Shown in pieces: positions 10,341 to 20,444 of a stretch of DNA of 64,000 nt; within the stretch, counting starts at the first letter, position 1, and each line of letters opens with the position of its first letter. Below the pieces are notes generated by a model. That model was not told the DNA's origin and made no database searches. It saw only the letters and a program-made list of their open reading frames with translations. The stretch spans positions 41,331 through 105,330 of the forward strand of contig JANQTJ010000014.1 of the NCBI GenBank assembly GCA_030731745.1. Reading direction: 5' to 3'. This stretch comes from Flaviramulus sp. Lineage in GTDB: Bacteria; Bacteroidota; Bacteroidia; Flavobacteriales; Flavobacteriaceae. Made by a program: the position numbers and the translations under genes.

Positions 10341-10777
10341 CCTAACCAAGTGCTCCAAGGAATTCTAGATAAAAACAAGACTAAGGCTATTGAATAAAAA
10401 ATAGCAATTGTTTTTAATTTAGGTTTCGATATGCGTTTCTTTTTATGTTTTGAATAGCCAATTGTTATTAAAGCCACTGCTACAATATTTATTAAAGGGT
10501 GCTCTACTAAATACAATCTATTTACAGAATCTTTCATAATATCTCCCATTCCTAATTCGCTAAAGATTTGTAATCTAGGAGATACAAAATACAAAGCCAA
10601 CCCTATAAGTAATTGAATATGTGAAACTATCAAGGTAAATAATGATTTTCTAAAATCGGAAGCTTCATATTCATTATCTCCTAAAGTTTTAACAATAGCA
10701 TTTACTGTAGCAATAATTAAAACTAAAAGGACTAAATATGCCCAATATGAATGTAGGGTTTTTACAGTTTCGTACAT
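10337..10777 (-). CDS. Four-TM integral membrane protein (cytochrome-b-like hypothetical)
   Basis: 146 aa, repeated hydrophobic helices, HSYWAYLVLLVLIIATVNAIVK. Confidence 0.6.
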   Translation of the reverse strand: MYETVKTLHSYWAYLVLLVLIIATVNAIVKTLGDNEYEASDFRKSLFTLIVSHIQLLIGLALYFVSPRLQIFSELGMGDIMKDSVNRLYLVEHPLINIVAVALITIGYSKHKKKRISKPKLKTIAIFYSIALVLFLSRIPWSTWLG

Positions 10778-10824
10778 GATGATTTGTATTAATTTTTATT
10801 TAGCAAATGTAATAATTAAAAGCA

Positions 10825-10857
10825 TAAAAAAACCGCTTCAAATTGAAGCGGTTTTAA
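10825..10857. terminator. Intrinsic terminator after the minus-strand TonB receptor
   Basis: AAAAAAACCGCTTCAA-att-(T)TGAAGCGGTTTT stem. Confidence 0.8.
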
Positions 10858-10878
10858 GTTTTTAATATTTTACTAAAA

Positions 10879-13800
10879 TTAGTTAAAAGTATATCTTAAA
10901 CCAACTTGAGCTTGCCATCTTGAACTTTGAATTCCACTATCATCAAATACAGTAGGACCTTCTTCAAGTACATTTTCTATAAGTCTAAATTCTGGTGTGT
11001 TACCAACACTAGCGCTTGTAGTTTCTAATATTGAGGTATTGCTAAAAGCAAATGCTTGTCTTCCCCAATCTTTATTGATTAAGTTAGTGAAGTTAAAAAT
11101 ATCAATAGATAATTGTAACGTATTTTTCTTTTTCATTGCTGGAAAAGAAATGTCTTGTAACAATTTAAAATCTAAAATATGACTCCATGGACCTCTTGAA
11201 CCATTTCTTTCAGCATATTGACCTCTTCTTGAGCTTAAATGCTTATCGTTACTAATATAGTTATCTAATATTGCCCACTCATCAGCCGTACCAGCAGCAG
11301 AACCAGATCTATCTTCTAATACAATTTCACCAGCTGTTGCAGGAACGTACATTAAAGCATTATCTCTACTATCATCATTTAATATAAAACGACCAGCTCT
11401 ATATACATAAGAGAAAGGTTGTCCTTGAGAACCATTATAGAATAATCCAATAGTTGTTTTGATATTGTCATTCCAATCAATCTCGTAAGACATGTTACTT
11501 GAAATTCTATGTCCTTGAGAGAAATCTGATCTAGTAACAGGTAAAACTGAATTCTTACCGTTTACAGTTTGTTGGTTTCTCCATTGAGAACTGTTTTGAG
11601 ATGAAGTACCATCAAATATAGCATTTGCTTCACCATAAGAATAAGATACTTGACCAGCAAAACCATTTTCAAAAGGTTTTCTTAATGTAAAGGCAGCATT
11701 CCAAGAATTTCCTCCTCCAGTATTAGTAGCTAAATAAATACCATTATATGTACGATCGATAAGGTCAGATCTGTTGTATACAGGTCTGTTATCAGCTCCT
11801 GCTAAAGTACCAACAGGGCCTTTTAAATTTAAGTTTTGGTAGTAAACATCTGTAATGTTATCATTCCAAATTACATCAGCACTAGCTATTAATCCCCAAA
11901 CAGGTAACTTTTGATCTAAAGCAAGGTTTACTTTAAAACGTTGTGGTAATTTAAAGTTTGGAGCAAATAAATCTACATTTCCAGAAGTTGCACCTGATCC
12001 AGGAGCTATGTGCACTGGTTGATTATTAATGTCTGAATTAAAGAAAATAGGGTCAGTAAAGTTTCGTTCATCACTTGAACCACTTGTTACACCATTACTA
12101 TTGTAAGTTGCTCCTGGCCAAACTAAAGGTAGTCTAGAAGTGAAAATACCTAAACCACCACGTATTTGTGTTGTTTTGTCACCATTAACATCCCAATTGA
12201 ATCCAATTCTAGGTGACACATGCATTATAGTGTTTACACCACGACCTACTTGTGCGCCTTCTAAATCTTTTCCAAAAGCTTCTAATAAAGGAATTGTTCT
12301 GTTATTGAAATCCTCATTTACAGGACCATCAGACCAGAAAGGCATATCAAAACGAATACCAGCAGTTAGCTTAAAATCATCAGACATTTGTACTTCGTCT
12401 TGAACATAAAAACCTAATTGAAATACTTCAAATTCTGAAGCTCCTGATGATTCATCCCCTACAGCAGTTCCACCTGCAAGAGAATAACCTTTGTCGTAAT
12501 CAGAAGTAGCTAAACCGGCTAAAAATTGCTCTAAACCAGAAAGACCTAAACTTGAACTATTTCTAAAACGGTAACTACCATAGTTATTTGGTATAAATAA
12601 GTTTTTCAACTTAGAATACTCATTGTGTGTACCTAAAGTAATTGTATGTCTACCCTTAAAAATTTCAAAGTTATTTGTAAATGTAAAAATATCTTGATCC
12701 AATAAGTTAGCTGTTGAGAATGGCTCAGAACCAAAATTGATACTACCAGCACCATCATCTAATCTAACAGTTGGGAAAGGAGATCCATCAGGATCTCTAT
12801 CATCTCTTACTGATTTGTATGCAATTGTCATACTGTTAGCATACTTATTACCATAAGAAGAATTCCATTGTAAGGTTGTAGCATTTGTTTTATTTACAAA
12901 AAGCTCTGATCCGTTAATAAAATTTATTGCTGCATTAGAAGAACTTCTAGCTTCCAAATTATCAACATCTTGTAACCTATGTGACAAAGTAATACTGTGA
13001 TTTTCGTTTATATTCCAATCTAATTTAGCAGTAACCATGTTATTTACTAAAGTAGAGGCATTATTATTATAAACTCCAGGATCATAACCATAATTAGAAA
13101 TTAAAAATTGTCTTAAAGATTCTATATCAGATGCAGATGAATCACCAATATAATTACTAATATTAAATGGCTGTGGCGTTTCATTATCTTGTTTTTCATA
13201 ATTAACAAACAAGAATAATTTATCCTTTACAATTGGAGCACCTACTCTTATTCCGTAAGTTAAAGCCGTAAAATCAGCTAATTTCTCTCTAGTGTCTCCA
13301 TCATTAGTTAAAGCCGTTGGTGTTTTCCCAACAAGATCTTGATTTCTAAAAAATGTGTAAATAGAACCTTCTACGTTGTTAGAACCAGAACGTGTAATAG
13401 CATTAATTGCACCACCTGTAAAACCAGAAATTTTAACATCAAAAGGTGCTAATTGAATTTGGATTTGCTCTAATGCATCAATAGAAAATGGATTTGCTCC
13501 AGTTTGTCCACCGTCTGTTCCTGAACCTGCAAGACCAAAAACATCATTACTAACAGCTCCATCAACAGTAAAGTTGTTAAATCTGTTATTTTGACCTCCT
13601 AGAGAAACAGAAAAACCATCATTACCTTCACTTAATTGTGCTTGAGGTGTTGCTCTTAAAAAGTCTGCTACAGATCTAGAAGCAGATGGAATAGTGGCTA
13701 AATCTCTCTTACTTACTGTAGTTTCAGCACCCGTTCTGTTAGAATCAAATACATTGTTACGTGTAGTAGTAATAACAACTTCTTCTAAGGCATTAGCCTC

Positions 13801-14133
13801 TTCAGCTAATTGTTTGTTAATAGATGTCGTTTGACCAAGTGTTAATTGAAGTCCTTGCTCAGAAAACTCTGAATAACCTACATAAGTAATTACTACAGAA
13901 TAAGGACCTCCTGGTCTCATGTTTGATATTCTGTAGAATCCGTCAAAATCTGTTGCAGCTCCATAAACAGTACCTGTTGGTAAATGTTTTGCAACTACAT
14001 TTGCTCCAGGAAGTGGCTCCCCGTTAATGTCAGTAATACGCCCATTAAGAGCAGAAGTTGTTGTTTGAGCAAATGACAAAGTCACTGCCAACATACTTAC
14101 AACCAGCATTAAAATTTGAGTAATTTTTCTCAT
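10879..14133 (-). CDS. Oar-like TonB-dependent receptor
   Basis: 1084 aa; CarbopepD_reg-like N-terminus (LNGRITDINGEPLPGANVVAKHLPTG), plug and large barrel ending VGLRYTFN. Confidence 0.88.
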   Translation of the reverse strand: MRKITQILMLVVSMLAVTLSFAQTTTSALNGRITDINGEPLPGANVVAKHLPTGTVYGAATDFDGFYRISNMRPGGPYSVVITYVGYSEFSEQGLQLTLGQTTSINKQLAEEANALEEVVITTTRNNVFDSNRTGAETTVSKRDLATIPSASRSVADFLRATPQAQLSEGNDGFSVSLGGQNNRFNNFTVDGAVSNDVFGLAGSGTDGGQTGANPFSIDALEQIQIQLAPFDVKISGFTGGAINAITRSGSNNVEGSIYTFFRNQDLVGKTPTALTNDGDTREKLADFTALTYGIRVGAPIVKDKLFLFVNYEKQDNETPQPFNISNYIGDSSASDIESLRQFLISNYGYDPGVYNNNASTLVNNMVTAKLDWNINENHSITLSHRLQDVDNLEARSSSNAAINFINGSELFVNKTNATTLQWNSSYGNKYANSMTIAYKSVRDDRDPDGSPFPTVRLDDGAGSINFGSEPFSTANLLDQDIFTFTNNFEIFKGRHTITLGTHNEYSKLKNLFIPNNYGSYRFRNSSSLGLSGLEQFLAGLATSDYDKGYSLAGGTAVGDESSGASEFEVFQLGFYVQDEVQMSDDFKLTAGIRFDMPFWSDGPVNEDFNNRTIPLLEAFGKDLEGAQVGRGVNTIMHVSPRIGFNWDVNGDKTTQIRGGLGIFTSRLPLVWPGATYNSNGVTSGSSDERNFTDPIFFNSDINNQPVHIAPGSGATSGNVDLFAPNFKLPQRFKVNLALDQKLPVWGLIASADVIWNDNITDVYYQNLNLKGPVGTLAGADNRPVYNRSDLIDRTYNGIYLATNTGGGNSWNAAFTLRKPFENGFAGQVSYSYGEANAIFDGTSSQNSSQWRNQQTVNGKNSVLPVTRSDFSQGHRISSNMSYEIDWNDNIKTTIGLFYNGSQGQPFSYVYRAGRFILNDDSRDNALMYVPATAGEIVLEDRSGSAAGTADEWAILDNYISNDKHLSSRRGQYAERNGSRGPWSHILDFKLLQDISFPAMKKKNTLQLSIDIFNFTNLINKDWGRQAFAFSNTSILETTSASVGNTPEFRLIENVLEEGPTVFDDSGIQSSRWQAQVGLRYTFN

Positions 14134-14171
14134 AATTTTTTAAATGATAATTTATTTAATTTTTTGAAATT

Positions 14172-14179
14172 AGTCGCTG
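14172..14179 (-). promoter_or_regulatory. Candidate Bacteroidota -7 element TAATTTTG upstream of the Oar-like receptor
   Basis: Minus-strand match to TAnnTTTG about 45 nt upstream of the ATG; position approximate to a few bases. Confidence 0.5.
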
Positions 14180-14244
14180 CAAAATTACACATAATAATCT
14201 ATTAAATATTATGCAAATGTTAATTAATTTAACACTAGTGAATA

Positions 14245-14284
14245 AAAAAAACGATTTAACATTTAAAATATCAAATCGTTTTAG
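14245..14284. terminator. Intrinsic terminator downstream of pgi
   Basis: AAAAAAACGATTT...AAATCGTTTTA inverted repeat. Confidence 0.75.
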
Positions 14285-14311
14285 GTTTATAGTTGATTAT
14301 TTAGCAACCAT

Positions 14312-15931
14312 TTATGAGTTTTCCTTGTAATAATTTAATAAATTATGAGTAGAAGAATCATGTTCATTATCAGAGCTACTGTTAATTTCTTGTAAAATTT
14401 TACTCGCTAGTTGTTTTCCTAATTCAACACCAAACTGGTCATAACTAAAAATATTCCAAATAATACCTTGAACAAATATTTTATGCTCATACAGTGCAAT
14501 TAACTTACCTAAACTTTCAGGTAAAAGCTTATTGATGAATAAAGTATTGGTTGGTTTATTACCTTCAAAAATTTTAAATGGTAATAAAGTATTACTTGTG
14601 CCTTCTGCTTTAACATCAGCTTTTGTTTTCCCATTTAATAAAGCTTCCGTTTGCGCTAAGAAATTAGAAATCAATTTATCTTGATGGTCTTGATTTCCGT
14701 GTAACGATTTTTTGAAACCAATAAAATCAGCAGGTATTAACTTAGTACCTTGATGAATCAATTGAAAAAAAGCATGTTGAGAATTTGTTCCTGGTTCTCC
14801 CCAGATAATGGTTCCTGTTTGATAATCTATCGGATTTCCATTTCTATCTACACTTTTTCCATTACTTTCCATTATACCTTGCTGTAAATAAGTAGCAAAT
14901 TGATTTAGGTATTGTGAATAAGGAATAACGGCTTCGCTTTCAGCTTTAAAAAAATTATTATACCAAACACTTATTAGAGCTAATACAACAGGAATATTAG
15001 TTGAAAAATCTTCATTTTTAAAATGCTCATCCATTTTGTGAGCCCCTTTTAAAAGATTATCAAAATTAATGTAACCTACGGCTAAACTAATTGTTAAACC
15101 TACGGCGCTCCAAAGAGAAAAACGCCCTCCAACCCAATCCCACATTGGGAAAATATTATTTTCGTCAATACCAAAAGCCTTTACATTTTTAATATTTGTA
15201 GAAACCGCTACAAAATGCTTAGCAATAGCATCTTCTGAAGTAAATTTCAAGAACCACGATTTAAGTGTATTAGCATTTGATAAAGTTTCCTGAGTTGTAA
15301 ATGTTTTGGAAACAATAACAAACAAGGTTGTTTCTGGATTAAGTTTTTTAATTACTTCATTTACATGGTCGCCATCAACATTACTCACAAAATGAGTAGT
15401 TAATTGATTTTTGTAGTATTGAAGAGAATCAACAACCATGGCAGGACCAAGATCTGAACCACCAATACCAATGTTTACAACATCTGTAAAAGTTTTTCCA
15501 GTGTAACCTTTTAAATGTCCATTTACAACATCATTGGTAAAGGCTTCTATTTTTGCTTTTACTTCATAAATTTCTGGCATGACATTTACACCTTCAACTT
15601 TAAAGACCGTAGTTTTTGGAGCTCTTAAAGCGGTGTGTAAAACAGCTCTTTCTTCTGTTTCATTAATTATTTCGCCGGAAAACTGACTTTCAATGGCGTC
15701 TTTTAACTTCACCTCATCTGTTAGTTCTAACAAATATTTAAATGTTTCTTCTGTAATTCTGTTTTTTGAAAAATCTACATAAAAATCGTCCCATCTTATA
15801 GTGAATTTATTTGCTCTGTTGCCATCTTTTGCAAATAAATCTTTCATGTGAACATTCTTTATTTCTTCAAAATGTTCGCTTAATTTTTTCCAAGAACTAG
15901 TTGTTGTTGGATTTACATTTGGTAATGACAT
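14312..15931 (-). CDS. pgi: Glucose-6-phosphate isomerase
   Basis: 539 aa; NIGIGGSDLGPAMV, VSKTFTTQET, WDWVGGRFSLWSAVG, WGEPGTNSQHAFFQLIHQG. Confidence 0.96.
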   Translation of the reverse strand: MSLPNVNPTTTSSWKKLSEHFEEIKNVHMKDLFAKDGNRANKFTIRWDDFYVDFSKNRITEETFKYLLELTDEVKLKDAIESQFSGEIINETEERAVLHTALRAPKTTVFKVEGVNVMPEIYEVKAKIEAFTNDVVNGHLKGYTGKTFTDVVNIGIGGSDLGPAMVVDSLQYYKNQLTTHFVSNVDGDHVNEVIKKLNPETTLFVIVSKTFTTQETLSNANTLKSWFLKFTSEDAIAKHFVAVSTNIKNVKAFGIDENNIFPMWDWVGGRFSLWSAVGLTISLAVGYINFDNLLKGAHKMDEHFKNEDFSTNIPVVLALISVWYNNFFKAESEAVIPYSQYLNQFATYLQQGIMESNGKSVDRNGNPIDYQTGTIIWGEPGTNSQHAFFQLIHQGTKLIPADFIGFKKSLHGNQDHQDKLISNFLAQTEALLNGKTKADVKAEGTSNTLLPFKIFEGNKPTNTLFINKLLPESLGKLIALYEHKIFVQGIIWNIFSYDQFGVELGKQLASKILQEINSSSDNEHDSSTHNLLNYYKENS

Positions 15932-15933
15932 AG

Positions 15934-17253
15934 TTATGAGTTTGCTTGGTTTATTGTGGTTTTTTTAGGGTCCTCTTTTTTATCAATTTGGGGTTTAAAA
16001 TTAATATTATCCAATTGATATTTTACAGGCTTTATAAATTCTAAATATTCTGTTTTTAGGGAATCTGAAATTGGTTTCGCTTCTGGTAATTTTTGCTTAA
16101 AGGGATCTACTTGTTTTCCATTAACCCAAAAACGATAACACACATGGGGTCCACCAGTATTACCAGTCATTCCAACCCAACCAATAATATCACCTTGTTT
16201 TACGTATTGGCCAACTTTAACATTACGCTTTTTCATGTGAAGGTATTGCGTTTCATAAGTAGCGTTATGTCTGATTTTAACATAATTACCGTTCCCTCCA
16301 GTATAACTAGATTTTGTCACCGTACCGTTAGCTGTTGCCTTAATAGGTGTGCCAATATCAGCAGCAAAATCAGTGCCTTTATGCGGGCGCACTTGATACC
16401 CATAAACAGCAATCCGTCTTTTTAGATTGTATCTAGAAGAAATTCTAGAAAAAGTTACAGGTGCTTTTAAAAAGGCGCGACGTAAATTTTTAGCTTCTTC
16501 GTTAAAATAATCTACATTCCCTTTTAATGAATCTGATCTAAATCTAAAAGCATAAAAAGGCTCATTATTGTGCTCAAAATAAGCAGCTTTTACATTATGA
16601 ACTCCAGCATAAATACTATCGTCTATATACTTATCATTATAAATAACCTTGAAACGATCTCCTTTTTGGAGACGGCGGAAATCAATAGTCCAAGCAAAAA
16701 TATCATCTGCCAATTTATTTGTTAAAACGGCACTAACACCCTGCTGATCTAAGGTTTCAGAAATACTACTATTAATAACCCCTGTTATTGTTTTTTCAAC
16801 ATATTTAATAGGTTTTCTACTAGTATATGCGTGAATAGAATCTTGAAAATTTATCACAACATATTCTTCTAAATTAGGCTGATAAATAAAACATTTCGCC
16901 GTTTCTAGTGAGTCTTTTGCGCATAAAAGTGTATAAGGTTTACCAACTTGTAAACCTCTAGCAATATTAAAAGTGTCTTTAGCTTTTTGCGCTATATGAA
17001 ATATTTTTGGATAACCTACATTGTTTCGTTCTAGAATAAAACCAAATGTATCTCCATTTTTAATGGTATCTCTTTTAACAATAAAATCATTGAGCTTAAA
17101 TCCAAATTCTGAAATCTCTTTTGGCTCTTCTACTAAAGCTAATTCTTGTTCTATTAAAGGTTTTTCTTCTTTTTTACAACTTAAAAACCCTAAAACTAAT
17201 GCTAGTATTATTAGATATTTATTCCCCAAGTTTCCTTTTCTTTTTCTGTCCAT
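15934..17253 (-). CDS. M23-family metallopeptidase lipoprotein
   Basis: Lipobox LGFLSC; RPHKGTDFAADIGTPIKATANGTV and YLHMKK M23 motifs. Confidence 0.88.
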   Translation of the reverse strand: MDRKRKGNLGNKYLIILALVLGFLSCKKEEKPLIEQELALVEEPKEISEFGFKLNDFIVKRDTIKNGDTFGFILERNNVGYPKIFHIAQKAKDTFNIARGLQVGKPYTLLCAKDSLETAKCFIYQPNLEEYVVINFQDSIHAYTSRKPIKYVEKTITGVINSSISETLDQQGVSAVLTNKLADDIFAWTIDFRRLQKGDRFKVIYNDKYIDDSIYAGVHNVKAAYFEHNNEPFYAFRFRSDSLKGNVDYFNEEAKNLRRAFLKAPVTFSRISSRYNLKRRIAVYGYQVRPHKGTDFAADIGTPIKATANGTVTKSSYTGGNGNYVKIRHNATYETQYLHMKKRNVKVGQYVKQGDIIGWVGMTGNTGGPHVCYRFWVNGKQVDPFKQKLPEAKPISDSLKTEYLEFIKPVKYQLDNINFKPQIDKKEDPKKTTINQANS

Positions 17254-18128
17254 AAATCTGGAAAAAATATTCTTTTTTGATATTTAGGATGCATGTATTT
17301 TACCCACTCACTTCCTCCGGTTGCTTCTGCAGCTTTACCATTGATATTTAGATAATGATTTGCAGTATTATAATGTGCCATAACCCATTTAATATTAACA
17401 GTATAATCATAATGACGCATGGCGTTTATTAAATTTTTATCTGTTTTAGCTTCTTCTGGTAAAGCCTTAAATTTAGACCACAAATTATTACCATAATAAA
17501 ACTTTGTAAATCTAATAAATTCGTCTTTATATCGATCCTCAAAAGCTTTTAATGTATAAGTTTTTTTACCAGTTTTATAATCTTTCCCTGCAGCTTGCCA
17601 ATAAAGATGCTCAAAAGCATGCTCGTAAGAGGAGGTTCTATCAATTGTATCTCTAAATCTTTTGTCAATTAAATTAATAAGCTCCGTTGAAGCAAACTCT
17701 ATTTTTCTGTATTGAGCACTTTGAAAACCACTTGCTGGTGTTAAAGTGTTTCTAAATTTATTGTACTGCTCTAAATCCATACCGTCTTTCATGATACTGA
17801 AAGATGATGTAAGTACATCAAAATACCTACTTATACGCATTATTTTATCAGTAAAAATTTCAGTAGAAATAGCGTCATTTTTAGCTAGTTGTTCTATTTC
17901 ACTAAGAATCATTTTAAACAATAACTCAGAAATTTGATGATACATAATAAACACCTTTTCGTCAGGAAAAACGGTGCGTTGTATTTGTAAATTTAATAAA
18001 GCATCGGTTTGAATATAATCCCAATAATTTATTGGTTTACTGTATAATAAACCTTCTAAATGAACATCAACATCTTGGTCGATGGCTTCATATTTCTCCT
18101 TAAGCTGGTTAGTTATTTTGGAGTTCAA
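17211..18128 (-). CDS. Tryptophan 2,3-dioxygenase family protein
   Basis: 305 aa; INYWDYIQTDALLNLQ, FIMYHQISELLFKMIL, TPASGFQSAQYRKIE. Confidence 0.85.
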   Translation of the reverse strand: MNSKITNQLKEKYEAIDQDVDVHLEGLLYSKPINYWDYIQTDALLNLQIQRTVFPDEKVFIMYHQISELLFKMILSEIEQLAKNDAISTEIFTDKIMRISRYFDVLTSSFSIMKDGMDLEQYNKFRNTLTPASGFQSAQYRKIEFASTELINLIDKRFRDTIDRTSSYEHAFEHLYWQAAGKDYKTGKKTYTLKAFEDRYKDEFIRFTKFYYGNNLWSKFKALPEEAKTDKNLINAMRHYDYTVNIKWVMAHYNTANHYLNINGKAAEATGGSEWVKYMHPKYQKRIFFPDLWTEKEKETWGINI

Positions 18129-18134
18129 AATTTT

Positions 18135-18917
18135 TTAATTTTTTACAACTATTTTAAAAGGATATTTTAATCCTTTGAAAGCCTCTAGATCTGCTCTTAA
18201 CGATCCCACAGCCAAATCTGCTTTTATGCGTAAAGGTACTTTATTTTTGTCTTTTGAAACCCATAGTGTTAAACTTTCTTCTTCTTTAAAAACACGTCCT
18301 GCCATTACATAGGGCCTAAATTTTAGAGATTCAATTTCGCCAAATTGAGTGTCTATAATCTCTTCTCCCAAATACATAAGCTTAAAACCATAATTTTCTT
18401 CATCAAAAAACATATTTGTACGAATCTCATCACCTATTTTCAAATTTTTAACATCGATATTATTTCGAAGATAATAATATGTTGAAACCATGTCTTGTAT
18501 ATTTGGTTTGATTTCAAAAACTTTTTGGACATTTTGCTTTTTATCATTTACAAAAGCTTTATTATTTTCATGATCAAAATTAATTTCTATATCTTTTGTA
18601 TGCCCCCCTTCATCTATATTCCTGATAAATTTATATGGTTTTATTGTTTTCCTATCAAAATAAGATTCGTATCTATCCTTAACCTTAAAAAACCATTTTA
18701 TCATGCCTGTTGTCCAGCCTTTCCCAACAACATGATAAACCTCTTTATCTTCTAATTTGGTATCTTTAACTGTAAGTGTTGCATTACCTGCTTTTAGCCA
18801 ATTACTATAACTCATTTTAAATTTAAACCATTCACCATCACCAAATGAAGATTCTTTCTGAGCATAAGCTATTTGGAGTGAAGCTATTACCAATATTATT
18901 AGTAGTATTTTTTTCAT
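18135..18917 (-). CDS. DUF3108 domain-containing secreted protein
   Basis: Signal peptide MKKILLIILVIASLQIAYAQ; KMSYSNWLKAGNATLTV and LTLWVSKDKNKVPLRIKADLAVGSLRADL. Confidence 0.75.
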   Translation of the reverse strand: MKKILLIILVIASLQIAYAQKESSFGDGEWFKFKMSYSNWLKAGNATLTVKDTKLEDKEVYHVVGKGWTTGMIKWFFKVKDRYESYFDRKTIKPYKFIRNIDEGGHTKDIEINFDHENNKAFVNDKKQNVQKVFEIKPNIQDMVSTYYYLRNNIDVKNLKIGDEIRTNMFFDEENYGFKLMYLGEEIIDTQFGEIESLKFRPYVMAGRVFKEEESLTLWVSKDKNKVPLRIKADLAVGSLRADLEAFKGLKYPFKIVVKN

Positions 18918-19047
18918 TTCTATTTGGGTGATTTTATTGTAACTCGATTTACAATACTTTATTGTTAAAGATTATAAATTACAATTACTATTCCAAAAAT
19001 ATAAAAATTCTTCAGACCACCTTTTATTATAAGAAACTTAACATAAA

Positions 19048-19090
19048 ATTAAAGCTCCATCAAAATAAATTTGACAGAGCTTTTTTTTGA
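19048..19090. terminator. Intrinsic terminator downstream of hppD
   Basis: AAAGCTCcaTCAAA...TTTGAcaGAGCTTTTTTTT long hairpin. Confidence 0.8.
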
Positions 19091-19101
19091 AAAAAAATTT
19101 T

Positions 19102-20262
19102 TTAAAGTGTCCCTCTATTTGCTTGTTCACGTTCAATAGATTCAAACAAGGCTTTAAAATTTCCTGCACCAAAGCCTCTAGCTCCCATTCTTTGTATAAT
19201 TTCAAAAAACAAAGTTGGTCTATCTTGTAGTGGTTTTGTAAAAATTTGTAATAAATAACCTTCCTCATCAGCATCAATCATAATACCTAAATTTTTTAAA
19301 GTTTCAATATCTTCTCTTAGTTCATGACTATATTCCTCTAATCTTCCAGGAACAGCTTTATAATAAGCTTCTGGTGGTGTTGATAAAAATTCTACACCAC
19401 GCACTTTTAATTGGCTTACTGCTTTAATAATATCATCGGTAGCTACAGCTATATGTTGAATACCTGCTCCTTCATAAAAATCGAGATACTCTTCAATTTG
19501 TGAACGTTTTTTACCTTTAGCTGGTTCGTTTATTGGGAATTTTATACGTCCGTTACCATTACTCATTACTTTACTCATAAGTGCAGAGTACTCTGTATGG
19601 ATTTGTTTATCATCAAAGGATAAGAAATTTTCAAAACCCATTACGTCTTCATACCATTTTACCCACGTATTCATTTGACCCCAACCTACATTTCCAACCA
19701 TGTGATCTATATATTTTAAGCCTATTGGGGCTGGATTATAATCACTTTTCCACTCGCGGAAACCTGGTAAAAAAGTGCCATTGTAATTTTTGCGTTCTAC
19801 AAACATGTGCACTGTTTCTCCGTAAGTATAAATTCCTGCTCTAACAACTTCTCCATGTTCATCTTTTTCTACAGCGGGCTCCATATAAGATTTGGCTCCT
19901 CTACTTGTAGTTTCTTCATATGCTTTTTTTGCATCTTCAACCCAAAGCGCTACCACTTTGACACCATCACCATGTTTTACAATATGATTGTTAATTGGTG
20001 ATTTACTATTGAGAGGAGTTGTTAAAACTAGTTTAATCTTATCTTGTTTTAACACATAACTAACTTGATCTTTTGAGCCAGTTTCTAAACCTTTGTAAGC
20101 GTATGATTGAAAACCGAATGCTGTTTTATAAAAATGTGCTGATTGTTTGGCATTACCCACATAGAATTCTAAATAATCTGTTCCTAAAAGTGGTAAGAAA
20201 TCTTGTGCGCCTTCAAATATTTTTTCTAAACCGTAGTTTACTGATTTTATGTCTTTACTCAT
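19102..20262 (-). CDS. hppD: 4-hydroxyphenylpyruvate dioxygenase
   Basis: Two VOC halves; IDHMVGNV, GIQHIAVATDDI, YLLQIFTKPLQDRPTLFFEIIQRMGARGFGAGNFKALFESIE. Confidence 0.95.
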   Translation of the reverse strand: MSKDIKSVNYGLEKIFEGAQDFLPLLGTDYLEFYVGNAKQSAHFYKTAFGFQSYAYKGLETGSKDQVSYVLKQDKIKLVLTTPLNSKSPINNHIVKHGDGVKVVALWVEDAKKAYEETTSRGAKSYMEPAVEKDEHGEVVRAGIYTYGETVHMFVERKNYNGTFLPGFREWKSDYNPAPIGLKYIDHMVGNVGWGQMNTWVKWYEDVMGFENFLSFDDKQIHTEYSALMSKVMSNGNGRIKFPINEPAKGKKRSQIEEYLDFYEGAGIQHIAVATDDIIKAVSQLKVRGVEFLSTPPEAYYKAVPGRLEEYSHELREDIETLKNLGIMIDADEEGYLLQIFTKPLQDRPTLFFEIIQRMGARGFGAGNFKALFESIEREQANRGTL

Positions 20263-20383
20263 TTTTTGAATATTTATTTATGAGTTAAATTGTTTATTCT
20301 TAATGCCAAAATTTAACTCTAAACCCTAGCCATGATTAACTCAGTTATTGTACTTTCTTTTGGTTTTGTTGAATGCTTCGCAT

Positions 20384-20432
20384 TTGAAGCGGCATCTTTT
20401 TTTTCAAAAATATAGCGTAATGCAGGAAATAG
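20384..20432 (+). repeat. Degenerate copy A of dispersed structured intergenic element
   Basis: TTGAAGCGGCATCTTTTTTTTCAAAAATATAGCGTAATGC matches the core of 57046-57128. Confidence 0.65.
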
Positions 20433-20444
20433 CAAAAAATTAAA

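Noticed and set aside
19038-19277. 79-aa minus ORF overlapping the 3' end of hppD and its terminator
   Set aside because: Out-of-frame with hppD and reads through the terminator hairpin.
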